Source: CAVPGP01 sp963704025
Lineage (GTDB): Bacteria; Actinomycetota; Thermoleophilia; Gaiellales; Gaiellaceae
Reading direction: 5' to 3'
DNA: 64,000 nucleotides
NCBI GenBank assembly: GCA_963704025.1
Contig: CAVPGP010000002.1
Location: forward strand, 124,001 to 188,000
In this document: positions 63,184 through 64,000 of the stretch, in pieces
How the letters are laid out: the number at the start of each line of letters is the position of its first letter
Position numbering within the stretch: the first letter of the stretch is position 1
Notes under the pieces: generated by a model
What the model saw: the letters and a program-made list of their open reading frames with translations, nothing else
Told to the model about the DNA's origin: nothing
Databases searched by the model: none
Made by a program: the position numbers and the translations under genes

Positions 63184-64000
63184 ATGGACCCGCTTGCGGA
63201 CGTGCTCGACCTCAGCCGCGTTCGAGGAGCCCTTCTGGCGAATGTCCGAGCCGGTGCACCCTGGGGCCTCGAGCTCCCGGACAGCGGCGGCGCCTCGTTC
63301 CATGCCTTCACGGCCGGGACTGCCTGGTTGCGAGTCGGAGGCGAGGCGCCGCTGCAGCTGATGCCGGGCGATCTGCTCCTGTTCCCGACGGGGATCTCGC
63401 ATCGCCTCTCGTCGGAGCCCGACGGGCCCTGTCGGCCGTTCGACCGGGTGATGAAGGAAGAGCTGACGACTCCGGAGGGGAACCTGGCACTCGGCGGGAG
63501 CGCCGCGTCGACCATGTTCGTCTGTGCCGGCTACGACTACGACCTCGAGGTCGCCGAGCCGCTGCTGCGGCTGCTCCCGCCGGTGCTGCACGTCAGTGCC
63601 CATCCTTCGCAGGGCCGCGACATCGCCGCGATCGTGCAACTCCTCGCGGGCGAAGTCGGGTCACGCGGCCCCGGTGCGCGGGCTGCCATCGCCCGCTTGA
63701 TCGACCTGCTGTTGATCGCAGCGATTCGCCGCTGGTCCGAGAGCCAGTCGGACGACTCGACTCGTTCGTGGTTGACAGCCTTGCGAGATCCGACGATCGC
63801 CACGGTCCTCGCGCTCTTGCATTCGCGTCCTGACGAACCGTGGACGATCGAGAGTCTCGCCCGTGAGGTGCACCTATCCCGCGCGACCCTTGCGCGCCGA
63901 TTCACCGACGCCGTCGGCGAACCGCCGCTGGCCTATCTCGCACGTTGGCGTATGCATCTTGCTGCGCAGCGGCTCAAGCACACAACCGACAGTCTCCAGT
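63184..64000 (+). CDS. AraC-family transcriptional regulator, cut by the window end
   Basis: 272 codons are visible and the frame is open at 64000. The N-terminal cupin domain (AWLRVGGEAPLQLMPGDLLL, FPTGISHRLS) is of the AraC cupin_6 type, and the C-terminal HTH region reads WTIESLAREVHLSRATLARR, then VGEPPLAYLARWRMHLAAQR. Most of the second helix-turn-helix is beyond the edge. ATG 63184 gives the full cupin start. It probably regulates the divergent SDR gene. Confidence 0.9.
   Translation, partial: MDPLADVLDLSRVRGALLANVRAGAPWGLELPDSGGASFHAFTAGTAWLRVGGEAPLQLMPGDLLLFPTGISHRLSSEPDGPCRPFDRVMKEELTTPEGNLALGGSAASTMFVCAGYDYDLEVAEPLLRLLPPVLHVSAHPSQGRDIAAIVQLLAGEVGSRGPGARAAIARLIDLLLIAAIRRWSESQSDDSTRSWLTALRDPTIATVLALLHSRPDEPWTIESLAREVHLSRATLARRFTDAVGEPPLAYLARWRMHLAAQRLKHTTDSLQ

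Overview
The window is a chromosomal stretch of a high-GC actinobacterium. Gene content and order fit the class Thermoleophilia: a pyrR-pyrBC-carAB operon that ends in pyrK and pyrD, actinobacterial mihF beside gmk-rpoZ-coaBC, and RNase Y together with RNase J. This placement is inference from synteny and codon use; no rRNA marker is present. From about 0.3 kb to 56.7 kb nearly everything is on the plus strand, with genes packed head to tail and start codons fused to the previous stop (ATGA, GTGA, TTGA).

Layout. 1-214: 5' end of an M29 aminopeptidase gene (minus), divergent from the pyrimidine operon. 332-8838: de novo pyrimidine synthesis (pyrR, pyrB, pyrC, carA, carB, pyrK, pyrD), with a PyrR-binding hairpin over the first ribosome binding site. 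8914-11279: mihF, gmk, rpoZ, coaBC. 11257-17043: MoxR ATPase, DUF58, transglutaminase, nucleotidyltransferase, TPR protein, dtd. 17241-24710: translation and RNA block rimP-nusA-rnpM-infB-DUF503-rbfA-nrnA-truB-ribF behind a leader with a terminator hairpin. 24771-29297: zinc-ribbon protein, ggt (minus), rpsO, pnp. 29389-35821: membrane protein, lipoprotein hydrolase, M16 peptidase, dapB, dapA, RNase J, a helical protein. 35811-42836: DUF1932 dehydrogenase, ribokinase-like kinase, nucleoside hydrolase, LigB-type protein, a frameshifted GT39 gene, ftsK. 42915-50346: a nucleoside-type ABC importer with three binding-protein genes, two of them identical over the whole mature protein. 50718-56716: rodZ-like, cinA, thpR, recA, recX, rny.

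After rny the conserved block ends. The last 7 kb is an accessory region with mixed strands, larger spacers and real Shine-Dalgarno sites: a coiled-coil protein, a secreted protein of unknown function, a SARP/ATPase-type regulator, a PAS protein, an ABM-fold protein, a small protein, an SDR oxidoreductase and a divergent AraC regulator cut by the window end.

Functional links. The importer (nucleosides), nucleoside hydrolase (base plus ribose) and ribokinase-like kinase form a plausible salvage route, opposite in direction to the pyr operon. RNA metabolism is dense: NusA, RnpM, NrnA, PNPase, RNase J, ThpR, RNase Y. The most interesting non-coding signals are a four-element alternative hairpin that can expose or hide the pnp ribosome binding site, a duplicated terminator arm ahead of rimP-nusA, and a recurrent -10 hexamer 6-9 nt before many start codons that points to widespread leaderless transcripts.
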